Assembly: GCA_002803225.1 (NCBI GenBank)
Contig: NXFV01000944.1
Coordinates: 1 to 51,993, forward strand
Source of the DNA: Gamarada debralockiae
Taxonomy: Eukaryota; Ascomycota; Leotiomycetes; Helotiales; Hyphodiscaceae
DNA length: 51,993 bases
Direction: 5' to 3'
Position numbers and translations under genes: made by a program. Of the stretch, positions 10,608 to 22,655 are shown piece by piece (position 1 is the first letter of the stretch; every line of letters starts with the position of its first letter). Below the pieces are notes generated by a model that was not told the DNA's origin, did not search any database, and worked only from the letters and a program-made list of their open reading frames with translations.

Positions 10608-11796
10608 TTAGAAGATGACATCTGGATCCTCCTGTTCTCCCAAGATGTCACCGCTGCCCGCTGCATTCTCCTTATCACTGCTCTCTGCCTTTTCTGTCGC
10701 CTTTCTCTTCGCCAGCATCTCTGCGTCTTGCGCAGCAGTATCTCTTTGCTTCTTGTTTTGAACCTAGGGGGAAATTAGTACATGTCAGCAACCAGGCTTG
10801 GGGAAGACCTACCTTCTTTAGTCTGAAGAACTCTTCTCTGTCCAACTCATCAAGTTCGGAGTTGATATCTAGCAACTTGTTAGCATTGCCAATCTTTATT
10901 GTTCAGAATAGTCTTACACTTGATGGTGTTTTCTGTTCGAGGGATGATGACGTGCTCACTGTCTTGCATCAGTTGGAGGTTTGAGATATCAACAAGATAA
11001 TACTAACATGGCGTTCACTATTTTGATTAGCACAAATTCCGGTATGATCTGAGAACACAAGTCTTACCTCTCCTGTTGACAACCTTAATAACTTCGTCCA
11101 AGATGACGAAAGCAGTCTACCACCAAGTCAGCCAAAACATCCCATCATTCCACCAGCAAATCCATACCTGCAGACTGGCAAGCTCAACCAACGTCTCCAC
11201 AGCTCTTGCATATGTCTCCCGGCATTTCTGCACCTGTTGTCCACCCTTTCCAAGACCAGTCAAACCAAAGTCATTGTTGGCATCCTCCGTATAGCTCTCA
11301 AATGTCGGTAAGAATACGCCAGAGACGTTCTCTTGCTTCGTTCGTACTCGGAATCTCGCTGATTTTGCCGACTCCTGGACCTGGTATCCGATGTCTCCAC
11401 CAACAGCATATGTAACTTCAGCGAGAGAGAATGCTGCAATCTGCATGACCCTTCCCATCTTACGCTTCGCCTCGTCGATTCGTCTGGTGATTTCTATGAA
11501 GGTGTGAGAATTGGTTCAATTGGGATATAGAAGATAGTGTGAGGTACCTCTGAAACGTCTGTAGGTGATGGGTTAGCAAGCCATTTAGTGTAGCAGGATT
11601 AGTTAGACGTACTTTGTGAGAGCCTCGCTCTTCCTCTTCAACAAATCATGACCTGTTTGTGCCCCCTTAAGCTTCGCCTTCATCAATCCCAAGGACTGTC
11701 GAGTCGGGAAGACAGCCTCTCGATTCTACGTTGCCAGTCAGCATTGGACTGAGCAAAGAGGAAGCTCATCCTTTTGCGTACCCCAGCTCCAGACAT
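10608..11796 (-). CDS. VMA8: V-type proton ATPase subunit D
   Basis: Central-stalk subunit of the vacuolar proton pump that transmits rotation from the catalytic V1 head. Nine exons: 11782-11796, 11613-11725, 11548-11558, 11168-11493, 11068-11116, 11008-11017, 10918-10958, 10813-10868, 10608-10763 (258 aa, the usual family size). The protein starts MSGAGNREAVFPTRQSLG, continues LKGAQTGHDLLKRKSEALT, KRFREITRRIDEAKRKMG, and ends with the VNAIEHVIIPRTENTIKYI and SELDELDREEFFRLKKVQNK helices. Both ends form the long coiled coil known for this family. Introns are 47-56 nt. Three exons are tiny (15, 11 and 10 nt), and each is needed to keep a conserved motif. It is divergent from SYF1, with 392 nt between the two starts. 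Confidence 0.95.
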
Positions 11797-12188
11797 CTTG
11801 GCTGGTCAAAATCGATCTGTGATGAATAGCCTAGGTATAGTCACATGGACGAGCGAATACTCGGCAGAATCCTGTTATGAGCAAGACTCGAGGAGGTGGT
11901 GCAATTCGTTGTTACTTTTGAATCGTTCAGATAAGCCAGGCGATTGCAGCTTCCCACCTCGAGCGACAGGGAAGCTTGATTTTAGCGTGCTCGAGTTGTC
12001 CCTCTCCGTAAGGCACCAACTACGGCAGCCTTGCGAACAAGGTCTTCAACCAATTTTCTCAAACCTATCCGTGACTCGAGACGCGACAGTGTGGTCCTCC
12101 ATCTCTCGTCCAGCCATCCCTACTTCTACATTGTCTGATCGCATTATTTCGCGGCGGGCAGACGATGCCTGGTGAGCTTCTGCCCACA
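11797..12188. promoter_or_regulatory. Bidirectional promoter region VMA8 / SYF1
   Basis: Only 392 nt separate the two start codons, so the genes must share this upstream region. No specific binding site stands out. Confidence 0.45.
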
Positions 12189-14776
12189 ATGGCCGCCCCC
12201 AACGTCTCCAAGCCAAAGCTCTCTCGGGGGAAACCGGACTTATACCTGATCGTAAGTTCAAGCAAACGCCGAGTCTTCGCAAACATGTCAAAATACTGAC
12301 CTGAAGATAGTCCGAAGAAGATACGATCTACGAACAAGATATCCTGCGAGATCCTGGAAGCACGAAACCGTGGTTGGCATACATCGAGTTCAAGTTTCAG
12401 CATGGCAGCATTCACGAGCAGGCGTACGTGCTGGAACGGGCTTGCAAGCAGCTGCCAAGGTCTTACAAGTTATGGAAGATGGTAAGTTCACATTGGGGCT
12501 TCATGATTGAATTTGTGGCTAATTTCAAGCAGTATTTGAACCTCCGAATGAAACATCTGGGGAAGCTAAATCCAGCAATCTTTGCGTCCGAATATGCGAA
12601 AGTTAACGCCCTCTTCGAGCGAGCCCTCATCCTCCTTAATAAGATGCCGAGAATATGGGAGATGTATCTAGAATTCCTTCTGCTTCAACCCATCGTTACC
12701 CTCACCCGCCGAACATTTGATCGAGCTCTGCGAGCCTTGCCCATCACACAACATAATCGGATCTGGGCGTTGTACAGACCATTTGCGAACTCGGCGTCAG
12801 GACAGACGGCGGTCAAGATCTGGCGACGGTATATGCAAATACACCCGGAGGATGCAGAAGATTTCATCGAGCTGTTGATTGAGATGGGCCATTATACGGA
12901 AGCTGTCAAGCAATACATGACGATTCTGAATAATCCGAAGTTTCGAAGCAAGAACGGCAAAGGCGAATACCAGCTGTGGAGTGAGATGGTTGATCTTCTG
13001 GTCGTTCACGCAAAGGAAGTTGAGACCGGGGATGAAGTTGGCATCGACGTCGAACGAATTATCCGCAGTGGTATTGAACGATTTGCGGATCAGAGGGGTA
13101 AATTGTGGTCTGGCTTGGCAACATATTGGATCACGAGGGGAAGCTTCGAAAAGGCTAGGGATGTGTTCGAGGAAGGGATTACGACAGTCATGACTGTTCG
13201 AGATTTCACACTGATCTTCGAAGCGTATGTTGAATTCGAAGAAACTATTACTGGACAATTGATGGAAGAGGCTGCGGCTCGTTCGGAGAAAGGCGTCGTG
13301 GACGAGAACGCGGATTTCGACTTGGATATTCGTATGATGAGATTCGAGCAGTTGATGGACCGACGACCTTTCCTCATCAACGATGTCCTGCTTCGTCAGA
13401 ACCCAAATAACGTCTCGGAATGGAATGTACGGATTGGTCTATGGGGAGACAACAGACAAGAAGTGGTCCAGACTTATACTGATGCCATTGCTGCGGTGCA
13501 ACCAAAGAAGGCCGTTGGCCGATTCCACGAATTATGGGCAAGCTACGCCAAGTTCTACGAGAAGGGAGGTGATATTCGCAGTGCCCGAGTGATCATGGAG
13601 AAGGCGGTCAAGGTTCCATTCAAATCAGTGGCTGAGCTTGCCGACATGTGGATTGAATGGGCAGAGATGGAGTTGAGAAACGACAACTTCGAAGAAGCTG
13701 TAAAGATCATGGCCAAAGCAGTTCAAGCGCCCAAACGATCGACTGTCGACTACTTCGACGAGACCCTCTCGCCCCAGCAACGAGTACACAAGAGCTGGAA
13801 ACTATGGAGTTTCTACGTCGATCTCGTCGAGAGTGTCAGCACCCTGGAAGAGACCAAGAAAGTCTACGAGCGTATATTCGAGCTCCGAATTGCAACACCA
13901 CAGACAGTTGTCAACTACGCCAACCTCCTCGAAGAGAACAAATACTTCGAAGAATCATTCAAGATCTACGAAAGAGGCCTCGACCTATTCAGCTACCCAG
14001 TCGCCTTCGAACTCTGGAACCTCTACCTCACCAAAGCCGTAGATCGAAAGATCGGCATCGAAAGGCTACGAGATTTATTCGAGCAAGCCGTCGAGGAAGT
14101 CCCACCCAAGTTCGCGAAAGTCTTGTATCTAATGTACGGCAACCTCGAAGAAGAACGCGGTCTCGCCCGCCACGCAATGCGGATCTATGAGCGTGCCACA
14201 AGAGCCGTCTCGGACGAAGATCGAGCTGACATGTTTAATTTCTACATCACCAAATCCGCCTCAAATTTCGGCCTCCCATCCACAAGACCGATCTACGAGC
14301 GTGCTATCGCTGCACTACCCGATAAAGATGCCAGAGATATGTGTCTCAAGTTCGCTGACATGGAGAAACGACTTGGGGAGATCGATCGCGCGAGAGCGAT
14401 TTATGGTCACGCATCACAGTTCTGCGATCCGAGAACTAGTCCGAGCTTTTGGTCGAAGTGGGAGGCGTTCGAGGTTAATCATGGTAATGAGGATACTTTC
14501 AAGGAGATGCTGCGGATCAAGCGAAGTGTACAGGCTCAGTATAACACTGATGTCAATTTCATTGCTTCGCAAGCTCTGGCGCGAAGCCAGCAGCAACCTG
14601 ATGGCGAGGAAGGAGAGGAGAACGCAGATGCCATGGCGGCTTTGGAACAGGCTAGAGCACCAGTTGGATTCGTCGCGGCGAGCACGGGCCCACAAGGAGG
14701 AAACATCAAGGAGGCAGCGGTGGCTGTTGCAGCAAACCCTGATGCTATTGACGTGGACGGGATGGACGATGACTGA
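12189..14776 (+). CDS. SYF1: Pre-mRNA-splicing factor SYF1 (HAT-repeat protein)
   Basis: Scaffold of the NineTeen (Prp19) complex in the spliceosome. Exons 12189-12251, 12311-12481, 12533-14776 (825 aa); introns are 59 and 51 nt. The start is the first ATG in frame and gives MAAPNVSKPKLSRGKPDLYL. The protein is an almost continuous array of half-a-TPR (HAT) repeats: pairs of helices with W..Y..FE-type signatures such as PWLAYIEFKFQHG, IWEMYLEFLLLQP, MWIEWAEMELRND, LWNLYLTKAVDR, YGNLEEERGLARHAMRIYER and FWSKWEAFEVNHGNEDTFKE. It ends in an acidic tail, DAIDVDGMDDD. Length and repeat order fit fungal Syf1. Divergent from VMA8. Confidence 0.95.
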
Positions 14777-15093
14777 AGGAAGGAGGAGTTTCATTGATGG
14801 GGTTTTGGACATATTGGGGCTTATCACAGCTACTTAATGCATAGGAAGGCGTACAGGTTGAGTGAAAGTGATCGATGAATCACCCGTTTGTATGGTATTA
14901 TAAAATACAAGGGAAAGCTCATATCCCAATTCCTATTTGCAAGAAAAGCAATGCTCGGTACCCCGTTTTCGTAGTGCTATTACGCCGTTTCCTTGGTATC
15001 GTATCCCGTAGCCCATGTTCCCCAAGCCAAACCAAACGTTCAACCTAGCTCAGTGATTCATATGTGCGTACCCATGCTCCCACTAACCACCCG
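14777..15093. other. Convergent spacer
   Basis: 3' space between SYF1 (+) and the small conserved gene (-). No gene seen. Confidence 0.5.
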
Positions 15094-15981
15094 CTACTTC
15101 TCGACCTCGACATCTGGCTTCTCAATGTCCGAACCCTTAGAAGAGCTCTTTCTCCGACCGCCAAACAATCCACTCTTCATCGTTGCAACCACCTCGTGGA
15201 AGCCCTTGTCGCGCTCCTTGTTTCTATCGACTATTTATTCAATATCCCAACGTCAGCATTCGTTCCTCAAGTTTGAACGATTCAGAAGGTAGGTAACCGA
15301 GAACATGAAGACGAACCGTGGCCGTCGCGTGAACCTGGTGTAGCATACACGGAGCCCTTGCGCTGTTGGAATCGAGAGGGTGGGGTCTTGCTCGCATCTG
15401 ATGGAGAGTAACCTGCGTTAGCATATTCAGATCCTAACCGCTAAGAGGAAATGAAGCTTCGAGTTCCAAGGTCCAGACAAGAACAAAGAGAAGATACTGC
15501 TGTCATCGGGATACAAGATATCAAGTCCTCAACCCATTTAAACGATTGGAAGTCGAAGGAAATTTCTTCTGGATACAGGATCCCGAATCACTTATTCCAA
15601 CCCAGCGATCGAGTAGCAAGATATCTAGGCCACCTTGCAACCATCCTAAGCAGAGAATTTGTATTGCTGAAATGGACTAAAGGATTGGTAAGGAGAGATA
15701 GACGACGTACCCCATTCATCAGCACTCAATCTCCGATCCACAGGGCTGCTACCGGCGCTCGTAGGAGATGCAGCCTTCTCGCTACCATACTGGACCGCAC
15801 CCCTGCGCTGGCCAGCAAACGGATCGTTATTTGTAGTGGTTAAGCCGGTCTTGATGGTGATGGGCTTGGTTTCGACGCCTGTGTAAATGCGCGGAAAGCT
15901 TGAGATGGTTTCTACCATTGGAGAGGGGTGGTCGTAGAGGTACGAACCTTGAGCGTTTGTTTCGTTTTTGGCAGAGGACAT
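15094..15981 (-). CDS. Small conserved fungal protein of unknown function
   Basis: Three exons: 15711-15981, 15317-15397, 15094-15230 (162 aa). The frame runs MSSAKNETNAQGSYLYDHPS, then KPITIKTGLTTTNNDPFAGQ, SPVDRRLSADEWDASKTPPS, RFQQRKGSVYATPGSRDGH and a Lys/Ser-rich tail KSGLFGGRKKSSSKGSD. The splice joins restore single amino acids (EW-D-ASK and GH-V-DRN), which supports the model. RRLSADEW and PPSRFQQRKGS look like phosphorylated linear motifs in a disordered protein; RRLS fits a PKA-type site. An ATG 34 codons upstream (16083) is in frame, but the downstream ATG has the better context and protein character. The first intron, 313 nt, is long for this window. I do not recognise a domain. 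Confidence 0.7.
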
Positions 15982-17057
15982 CTTTGCGATGTCTTTGATG
16001 GTTTGATGTAGGTAGAAGAGGGGCAGAGGTTTGGGATGATGTGAATGATTGGAGCTGTGGAACTCGAAGAGGGGCACAGCCAAGCTTGTGATGGAGATAG
16101 TAGCTTGTGAGTATGAGGGGTAATGACTTCACTTGAGAGTTCTGACGTGATATGTGCTCAAAGAAGATACGAGCTCGAGTCAATTTGTGTGATCAAACGC
16201 ATATGAAGAAGGAACGATCATCGGACAAAAAGAAAGAGCTGCCAACCCAATATCACCTTACCTTATGCTCACCCATCCATTTCCTCAAGATCATGGCTGC
16301 CTCATGCCAAGCTCTTGTTTCGCCCAGAAAATTAATGGAGGGGCAGTGCTTTTTGTTACACGACAGCTAAAACAAATCGACAAGGTTGATTCCCCCGCCA
16401 CAGGAGCTTGGCACTCCTTCGCACTTTCCCATGCTGTCTCATTCGCTATTTCTCCATCGGCCATGTGCAGAGCTTCGCTGTTTTCTATCGTTGGACGTCA
16501 GACTTGTCGATCTCATTTGATGCCGTAGCGGGATTGGGAGATGGAGGAGAGGAGGGATCCGAGTGAAGCTTTGTGAAATGCGGGCCAGATGCTGATTGGA
16601 CGCTGATGACGTACAAAACAAATACGAGGGCGACCCCCCTGGCGATCTGGAGATGCGTTGGTAATTTTGAGATACTATCAGCTGGTTGTTGATTCTTATC
16701 GGAAAGGTACGCACAGGTTGTTGTCTGGATGTGACAAATCTGGTGTTAGATGGAGAAAGATCAGCTTGACTGTGATATTTCGCGATAAATTTCGCCAACG
16801 GGAATCAGCTGGAGAGTTTGATACTAGTGCAACGACAGGGCTTCAGAGCAAGTCACATCGTGAAGACATTCCAACGGTCACAACCATTCTATACAAGGCC
16901 TCCTCATTCCGCCCGCTAACTATGCTACGACATGCATCTGAAATCGCTGCACTAACCATCGATCGCCTCCTCTCTTCCATCACCATCCAAGATCCAAAAG
17001 CAACGAAATCTTTTGTACATCAACAGTGCCGCGGTCAGGCGCCCTTCTATCCTACAC
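15982..17057. other. Intergenic region
   Basis: About 1.1 kb between two minus-strand genes. Open frames here either overlap the ARF exchange-factor gene or lack protein character. No RNA gene recognised. Confidence 0.45.
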
Positions 17058-20000
17058 CTAAGAAACCGGCTCCACAGGCGCAGCGGCCTTCTCATCTTTC
17101 TTTTCCACTTCCACTGGCTTTTCCAGATCCAGTTCTTTTCGTAAATCGGGAAGGAATCTGTCGAGTCGCTTCCATGTCTCTACCCAGAGCTTTTCCTGTG
17201 ACGGGTCCTCGCTTGGTGGGACGAGATATCCGCTGCTTGACATCACTAGGAGGATGTTCTTTAGGCTTTCGGGGACTGCTTCTTCCTGTGGTGTGTGTTA
17301 GTGGTAGAGTTGTGGAAATCGAGGACTAGGCTTACCAAGCTGTCGCCTTGTCCGCTATTCATCAATCGATCCATTATATCAAGAATCTTTAGCCAGAGAT
17401 CTAGCATGCCGTCCCATTTCGAAAGCAATACCAAGTAGTGCAAGAAGATCCTGCACAGAAGCGTAGCAGCTTGTACCCTTGTTTCGCTCATACCAACTGG
17501 ATCCGAGGAGTAGACCTCGGGCTTGAGAAGCCTGACAATCAGGGGGAAGAGAACTTCTGAGAAAATGGCCGTCCACTCCTCGTGTTCGCCCGATGTCAAT
17601 TCTGGAGACAAAAGAGTTCGTTGCAGCGAAGAAAATGCTTGATGACGGATCTCTCGACAAGGGTTGGTGCATTGAGTTGTCAAAGCTTCGAAAATTGGCG
17701 ACCAATACGCTGCCCACGCATCTTTGCTTTCGAGATGAGATTGCTTCATTAAGACTGGTATTCGCGTTGTCAATGAGTATATCATCGTGATAGCCTTGAC
17801 CCCTCGGGCGACAGCCGCATCAACCTGAGGCTTTTCCTTCTTAGGCGCTGGTTGTTGTTGCCCCCTTCTCACTCTTCTGTCTTGCTTCTGTTCGGTGGTG
17901 GCTCCGACACTCCCCGCCGAGGCGAAATCATTGAGCAATTTGACCGCTGATTCGTAGTTGTCGGCCATAATTGTAGGCGGAGACCCAACGGCGACACCCT
18001 CCAGGATCTCAAAGACGGTCGGTGCAGCCTTAGAATTTGCTGCGAGCTTGCGAAGAATCACCCAGAAATCCGGGGAAGTCATGATTTCATTTCTGAGCGG
18101 CCCTGGTTCCTTGATACATTGGTTCAAGCCTTGAAGGACGAGAGGTGCAGATCTGTCAAACAGGTCTTTCTTGAAACTTGATATCGTGTGGAGCACCACT
18201 GGAACGCGGAGGAAGGACTGTTCATAGCTGGCATGCAAAAGATGAAGCAAGTAGAACATCGTTCTTGATACCATGATTGTGTGGTAGCTGGAAGAGTTGC
18301 GTATGACGTTTTGCAAAGCTTCTGCGACATCGGCACCAAGTGTGGTAATGGTTTTGTTGTCCCGAAGAGCAAGAACCGTACAGAACTCCAGAAGATAGAC
18401 CATCGCCGGGTCATATACAGGTCCATTGGATGGGGGCTGGCAGTTTGTTGGACCCGGTGCCTCGTTTTCGGATTTTACAGTAATGACTATTGAGGAGGGA
18501 TCGTCGGGTATCTGAGAGAGTAAAGCTTGAGACAAAGGTTTCAGAGATTCTGCAGGCATATTACTACAAAAGTTAGCTTTGACATTGGCTAATTATGGGA
18601 TGGTACATACACTACATTGGCGAAAACATCTCCCATGGAGCATGCATTAACGCAGTCCACTGTGCACAGGGTGCTTTCCAGTTCCTCATCGGAAGGCTCT
18701 GGAGGATCTCCAGCAGCATAGCTGGAGATATAGGATGTGAAGGCAGAAAAGAGTCCGCTTTCACTCGGCTTTGGCCCTCGGTCAATGACCTGGGAAGGGT
18801 TCTGCAGCGGTATAGTTGCGATCTCCATCCGGTTTGGCCCAAAGAACGGAGGTATCAGAGAATTGACAAAAAGATTGAGCCAGATGCGAACGATCTACGC
18901 AAGGTCAGCACATATTCGTCTACGCTGTATGGGAATGCTTACATGTTTCCAACTATCACTGATGACAGCCTCACTGCCATTCACAACTCGGAACAGAACA
19001 ACTGTTGCCAGCTGCGCTTTGAAATCTCGGCCAAACTTGACAGCAAGCTCGCTGACCATAACACTGTTCTCGCCAACTTGAATCTCGGTATTCAAAGCCG
19101 TGTTTGAGGGTGTTTCAGTGGCCAGAGAAGTGATGTAACTCAGGCAGTACACCACTTGGTCGACAGCTTCCGTCAAACCGTATTTGGCCGCAATTCTTGC
19201 ACACTGATCGAAACCCGCAATGACTCTGGAATATACAGCATCATCACTCGCAGACATGAAGACGTATGATAGAGTAGCCACCACAGGTTTCCACGTAGCT
19301 GCAAACATATCTGCATCAAAAATATTCGTGTCGCAAATGACTAGACCCCCAGCCGATTCTGTCTTCAGCAGCAGCTCTTTCCAAGCATAATCAAAGGCGT
19401 TCTTATTATCATGCTCGTCTGGAAGGATGATCTCGTTCGATTTGATGGAGTCGTAGATGTCTTGAAGGTATTCGGGGGCGAAATCTTGCCCACCATTTAC
19501 CCCCCGTAAATTTCGAGCAAAGTCCGTGGAGGTCATCCGAGCTTTGGAATTGACATTAGGATTATGTTGATCAGTGTTGAGCATGATGATGGCATAAGTT
19601 AATACGTAAACCGCGTCCTTGTCTGCCACGCCTTCCGGTATAGCGCTAGCACAATAGTGTTCAGCGAAACTCGTGACAATTCTTTCGATCAAAGGTGACT
19701 CTCCTGGAAGTCGGAATGATTCCAAGAGCTCTCGTAAAGCTTCGTCTACCCGCTTGCCATCAAAATTGAACGATTCCATCAAGGCTTCAAGGATAGCGTC
19801 ATTGCCCTTTTTTGATATGAATTCTCCAAATACTTTCTTGGACACCCTTGTCGTTCCACGTAGAAACGCTGCGACAGACTTTGCATCGTTGAGATCGTCG
19901 ATTATGCCTTTGGAATTAAGATATGCCAACCCGGCTTTTGGATTCTCGTTGAATTTCGCCGCTCCTTGAATTATGATCTTCTTCCTTCTACGCTGTTCGC

Positions 20001-22042
20001 GTAGTTTTGTGCGATCAGGATAGCCTTCAAAACGAGGTTCATCGTCTAGTCTCTCAGCAATAAATTGGACGTAGCCCAGCAGAGCATCTAGGCACAGCGG
20101 AGGGACACTTGTTGTGCTCCATGTCGCAGAGTCAGGAATTGCATTCCGGGACAACAGGCCAACCATATCCTCACACATATCACTCCGATCCACTTCGCAG
20201 TCGTAGTTGACAAAGAGTTCAACCATGAAGCTTGGTATCCGAGCGAGAGCACCCACGCTCTCCACCATAGCTTCTCTAGCGTCCGGCTTTCTCGATCCGC
20301 CTTCCATACCGAGCTGTCGACGATCTTTGACAGGAACAGGAGTGGATCTTCCGCTGCTTGACTGTGAAGGGGGAGGTTTCACAAGTTTCGGCGCCTGCGG
20401 AACCCCGGCATAAAGAGACGGATCTATACCCGGCTCTTGAGGAATTGGGACGCGTGGATGCAAGCAAGCAACCAAATACGAAAGGAAGAGCTCTTGTTGC
20501 AATTTCAGGACGCCGCGACACGTGGCGAGGAGAGTCCCAGCAACAATAAGTGACTCGTGCAATATCGCCATATTGTCTGAACGAACAAGTTGGAAAAGAT
20601 GTCGGCAAAGACGGTCTTCAGCGACGGTCGCAAGTGTGGGGTGTTTTGCAATAGAAGGGCCTGCAACCTCAAGAGCCACATCAATGATGCGTAGAGCCAT
20701 GACTCGCATGGCGTCCGCGTTCTGGCGTTCGTGGGGATCTAACAAGTCGACGAGGGTCCTGAAAAGTTCTCGTATTGATGGCAAAGAATAAGGCTTTATA
20801 GGGGGCTCATCAGACATTTCTGATGCAGGGGCAACCCCAAGTTCGGAGCTATTATCCATCGAAGGCCCACTCCGAGCCTTCTCAAAACTCGAACTTGAAG
20901 GGCGTGAACTGTCTGGAGGAGCCGCCAAGGACGATGTGATAGCATCATTGCCATTCGCGGAGGGATCCATCTTGACTGTGTCCATATCCTCTTTCGTCTT
21001 TTCATCCAGAGTCTCTTCATCACCAGCTTCAATCTCCAAGTGCTTCAGACGTTCAAAAATGACTTGACACATCTTAACCATAGACATCTCCGCTGATCTT
21101 CGAAGAAGTTCTGATAACCTGGACTGACAGCACATGCTCAAGCCACACTCCATCATCTTGCACACGCTCTCATCACTCAGTAGATCTCCTCCTGGCCCTG
21201 ACAGCATGTCCTCCATAAGATTCAATATCCGCAAAAGAACGATCTCGTCTGCGGCAGAGTCGCTGGCTTCGAACCGGCAATGTGTTATGGCAATAGATAA
21301 TGACTGCATAGCGAGTGCAAGTCGTGGGGAATCTGGGCTTATGAGGTTGTACGAGAAGAACTTCGTTATGGCGACGAGAGCGAGGGACGTGATAGGGGCG
21401 GAAGTCGCAGACGCTTGAATAACTTGTAAGAAAGGATGTAGTAAGGAGGGCGTATCGAATTTATGTATGTCTTTCGCAAAGTCAGTAATTTGCTACAACC
21501 GAGGACAAAGAGTCTCTCATACCTTTGCATCCCGTCAATTCGTGTCTCAATCTCCCGAATCCTGCCATTAACGGATTATCTTGCATGCTCTTCCCCTTCT
21601 TCCCTCGTAGACCCCATCTATTAGCCAGTCCCCCATCCTCCCCATCTGGGACCCCAGGTCTGTTTTTGAGCCCCCTTCGAGTACCAAGCTCATCGCCGGG
21701 CGTTGAAGGTCGAGAGTTCTGCACATTGGGGCTCATTGGGCTCGAGCTCCCACCCAGAATCGCGGACACTGAAGAATGCGCCCAACGAGGGTTCTTTCGC
21801 ATAGCAGATGTAACCGTGATACATTCTGTTGTTATTAAGGCGACAGGATCGACCGCCACTGAGATGTTTGTTCTCGCCATGGTGCCGTTCGACTGAGGTA
21901 TCCTAAAGAAGCTGTTCCCGGTCGGCTCTTTTGTAAAGGAAATGTCGGGACCACGTATCGAATGTGCTATCTGTCCAGAGGACTGGGAGTCTGCCACTCC
22001 ATTGCTCATACTGTGTCGAGACCAGGTAGCATTTGACAGCAA
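17058..22042 (-). CDS. GEA2: ARF guanine nucleotide exchange factor, Gea/GBF1 type (Sec7 domain)
   Basis: Activates ARF GTPases on the early Golgi to drive COPI coat assembly. Five exons: 21523-22042, 18943-21470, 18611-18894, 17336-18563, 17058-17285 (1595 aa); introns are 47-52 nt. Order of regions: an N-terminal dimerisation part (ALITTECITVTSAMRKNPRW), the HUS box region (about 550-660), the Sec7 domain (about 670-870) with FLRGTTRVSKKVFGEFIS, the catalytic glutamate in FRLPGESPLIERI (about 766) and YAIIMLNTDQHNPN, then HDS-type helical regions to the end. The C-terminus is Lys/Glu/Pro-rich. Order and length match fungal Gea1/Gea2 rather than the longer Sec7p. The true start could also be the ATG of MARTNISVAVD about 50 codons downstream. 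Most filamentous fungi have a single gene of this type; the symbol follows yeast. Confidence 0.92.
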
Positions 22043-22655
22043 GGTTCAGGCTGTCGTATTAAATTCCCTCCTCATTCGAGTTGAACAGATGTCAAATTTC
22101 AATGGCGACTAGATATGTAGCCGCGCCGCAGGCTTATTTCGCGACCGTTGCAAACTTGGGATGGTTCGCAGAAAGCTGGTCCCCGATCCTCAAGGTCGTC
22201 TAACAAAAAGTACAGGTAACAGTTCCTTGCTGACACGTGACATTTGACAAAACCCATTCACCGGTGATCGAGGATTATTATGGTCTTTTAGAATGTTGTT
22301 TCGATGCTATTGAGATCTATCATAGTTTTACACTTGACTTCAACACAAATTACAATATCGGAGGTTGTCAAAGAACGCTCCTTTTATGACAAAGAATATG
22401 CCACGCCCCTGAGCAATGCCATTCCCATCCCGCATGGAACATTTCGCGGCTCGAAATGCTCTATATCGGTGTAGGTCTATCCTACAACGATTTGAAAGCC
22501 CTGTCTTCATTTAAGAGACCAGCCTCCCAAGAATTTCTCTCATAACACTTATGCCTTCGAGGAAGAGCTTTATGATAGTTTTAACCCTGAGTTTGGTCAG
22601 TATGGAGTTTCCAGTCGAAGAGGTAACCGATTCTCACCTCTGCGGGTTCTGGTGA
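22043..22655. other. Intergenic region
   Basis: About 610 nt between the exchange-factor gene and the mannosyltransferase gene, both on the minus strand. It must carry the exchange-factor promoter. No gene seen. Confidence 0.45.

Noticed and set aside
13657..14837. Arg/Ser-rich open frames inside SYF1
   Set aside because: Shadows in other frames of a clear HAT-repeat gene.
16658..17329. 223-codon + strand open frame
   Set aside because: Its second half is the antisense of the last exon of the ARF exchange factor, and the first half shows no protein features.
17058..22042. A call of Sec7p (late Golgi exchange factor)
   Set aside because: The length, N-terminal sequence and position of the Sec7 domain fit Gea/GBF1 instead.
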